Part shown: in pieces, positions 21,819 through 23,109 of the stretch | How positions within the stretch are numbered: position 1 is the stretch's first letter | Layout: each line of letters begins with the position of its first letter | Origin: Sediminispirochaeta sp. | GTDB taxonomy: Bacteria; Spirochaetota; Spirochaetia; DSM-16054; Sediminispirochaetaceae | Assembly (NCBI GenBank): GCA_011046055.1 | Contig: DSBN01000313.1 | Location: 1 to 23,109 of the forward strand | Length of the DNA stretch: 23,109 nucleotides | Direction: 5' to 3' | Made by a program: the position numbers and the translations under genes | The notes under the pieces: generated by a model | What the model was told of the DNA's origin: nothing | The model's database searches: none | What the model saw: only the letters and a program-made list of their open reading frames with translations

Positions 21819-23109
21819 TATACCAACTCCTCGGGCTTCACTTTGATCGGCAGATCCCGGTACCGGATGCCGGTGGCGTTGTAAACCGCATTGGCGATCG
21901 CCGGCGCGATGAGCTCCAAGGCCGGCTCACCTATTCCCTTGGCTCCGGAGGGGGATTGGGGGTCGTGGTTCTCGACGATAATCCCGGTCATATCGGGCAT
22001 ATCGGTAGCCCGGGGAATCTTGTAACGGTTGAGATCGGTGTTTTTTATCTTCCCCTGCTCCAGATCGAGTCCCTCCATCAGCGCCATACCGCTGCCCTGG
22101 GTGATACCTCCGTACATCTGCCCCAGTATCATGGCCCGGTTTATGGCTCGACCGATATCGTGGCCGGCGACTATATTTTTCAAGCTGATCTTCCCGGTCT
22201 TTTTGTTCACCGTCAGCTCCACCGCCTGGCTGCTGTAGACGTAGGTGAAGTAGGCGTCCCCCTGCCCGGTCTCCTCGTCCCAAGAGACATCGGGGGCCTG
22301 AAAGGCGCCGAAGGCGTAGGGGTAAACACGCTTGAGAAAGAGGTGCTTCATCGCCTCATCCCAACTTATCTTCGATTCGTCGTCGGGTCCCCATAGGGCG
22401 TCTTCGGCAAAACGCACCTGCTCGGGCCGGCACTGGAGGATGTCGCTGAGCTGCTCGGCCATTAGCCGCTTCAATTTACGGGCGGCGATAGTCACCGCGC
22501 CGCCGCCCATAATGGTTCCCCGGGTAGCAACGGTGGTCCCCCCGTCGGGGACGTTGCTGGTGGAAGAGCGGCGGTAACGTATTCGACCCAAGTCGACCCC
22601 CAACTCATCGGAGAGAATCAGCATCATCACCGATTCAGAGCCCTGCCCGTTCTCGTGAATAGCGGTCTCCAGAAGGATCGATCCGTCGAATTGACAGTTG
22701 ACCACCGCTGAGCAGAAGTCCATCCCTTCGGCTCCCAGGCTGGAGCCGCGGTAACTGACCGACAGTCCTACACCGTAGAGCTCGTCGCCGTCGGACTTGC
22801 CCCGGGAGCAGTGCTCAAGCTTCTCCTCGTAGCCGATCTCGTCGGCCACCTTCTCCATGACCTGCTGCAGGCTCACCGTGTGGGTGTTCAGTATCTGCCC
22901 GGTGACCGTTTCGCCGTCCTGTTTGACCATATTGATGCGGCGGTACTCCAGTGGGCTGATGCCCAGTCTTTCCGCCGCGATATCGGCGATCTGCTCCACC
23001 GCGAAGTTCACTTGGGGCGCCCCGAAACCGCGCATGGCGCCGGTGACGGGATTGTTGGTTGCCGCGCAGAGCACGTCGGCGTGGACGTGTTCCACCGAAT
23101 AGGGGCCAA
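21818..23109 (-). CDS. Xanthine dehydrogenase-like molybdopterin-binding large subunit (partial)
   Basis: The catalytic subunit, binding the molybdenum cofactor. The first visible codons are 429 residues from the stop; the N-terminal part lies past the right edge. The first residues read GPYS, then NNPVTGAMRGFGAPQ, a family hallmark around the molybdenum pocket. Later come the cofactor-binding ENGQGSES segment, DGGTTVATRG, GGITQGSGMALMEG and AKGIGEPALELIAPAIANA. The Glu of GIGE, 36 residues before the end, is the general base in xanthine dehydrogenases. Context (adenine deaminase and purine permease) supports hypoxanthine/xanthine oxidation. Related aldehyde- or nicotinate-type hydroxylases remain possible, because the substrate-defining N-terminal part is missing. 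Confidence 0.93.
   Translation of the reverse strand, partial: GPYSVEHVHADVLCAATNNPVTGAMRGFGAPQVNFAVEQIADIAAERLGISPLEYRRINMVKQDGETVTGQILNTHTVSLQQVMEKVADEIGYEEKLEHCSRGKSDGDELYGVGLSVSYRGSSLGAEGMDFCSAVVNCQFDGSILLETAIHENGQGSESVMMLILSDELGVDLGRIRYRRSSTSNVPDGGTTVATRGTIMGGGAVTIAARKLKRLMAEQLSDILQCRPEQVRFAEDALWGPDDESKISWDEAMKHLFLKRVYPYAFGAFQAPDVSWDEETGQGDAYFTYVYSSQAVELTVNKKTGKISLKNIVAGHDIGRAINRAMILGQMYGGITQGSGMALMEGLDLEQGKIKNTDLNRYKIPRATDMPDMTGIIVENHDPQSPSGAKGIGEPALELIAPAIANAVYNATGIRYRDLPIKVKPEELV

Overview
The window looks like chromosomal DNA of a spirochaete, probably a free-living or host-associated member of the Spirochaetales with moderately high GC. The evidence is a complete FlaA periplasmic-flagellar sheath protein gene, a radical SAM protein of the type I recall as the spirochaete-restricted 'spiro-SPASM' family, and exported beta-barrel-like proteins that imply two membranes. 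I cannot name the genus. No rRNA, tRNA, CRISPR array, transposase or phage gene was seen.

Layout. Positions 1-698 (-) hold the N-terminal part of chemotaxis kinase CheA, running off the left edge. Positions 828-2952 (+) hold two adjacent exported beta-barrel-like proteins of unknown function, ended by a two-way terminator. Positions 3201-4169 (-) are flaA with its own strong sigma70-type promoter. From 14844 down to 4356 (-) is a long, mostly overlapping gene string: proA, proB, spiro-SPASM radical SAM protein, glycosyltransferase-like protein, SpsF-type cytidylyltransferase, SpsG-methyltransferase fusion, ATP-grasp ligase, N-acetylmuramoyl-L-alanine amidase, GerMN-domain protein. Positions 14971-17894 (+) are a three-gene iron-complex/cobalamin-type ABC importer behind a promoter that overlaps a perfect palindrome. 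From 17903 to the right edge lie purine genes: adenine deaminase (-), an AzgA-type purine permease (+), and the small and (partial) large subunits of a xanthine-dehydrogenase-like molybdenum hydroxylase (-).

How the genes work together. The proBA pair makes proline precursor. The five genes after it look like a dedicated pathway that activates a sugar, transfers it, and modifies it (cytidylyl transfer, SpsG-like step, methylation, ATP-dependent ligation, radical chemistry). Their coupling to a peptidoglycan amidase and their position beside flaA suggest a cell-envelope or flagellar glycan, but the product is unknown. This is the best candidate for an undescribed system here. On the right, uptake of purine, deamination of adenine to hypoxanthine and oxidation to xanthine/urate form a plausible purine-use route spread over three transcription units.

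The most striking non-coding signal is a roughly 60-bp repeat with three copies. One is in the flaA 5' leader (4201-4260, antisense to flaA). Two are in tandem in the purine permease leader (19786-19847 and 19852-19914). Its main hairpin keeps pairing through a compensatory change and carries a GCGAAGC-type tip. All functional calls are by reading motifs; no database search was run.
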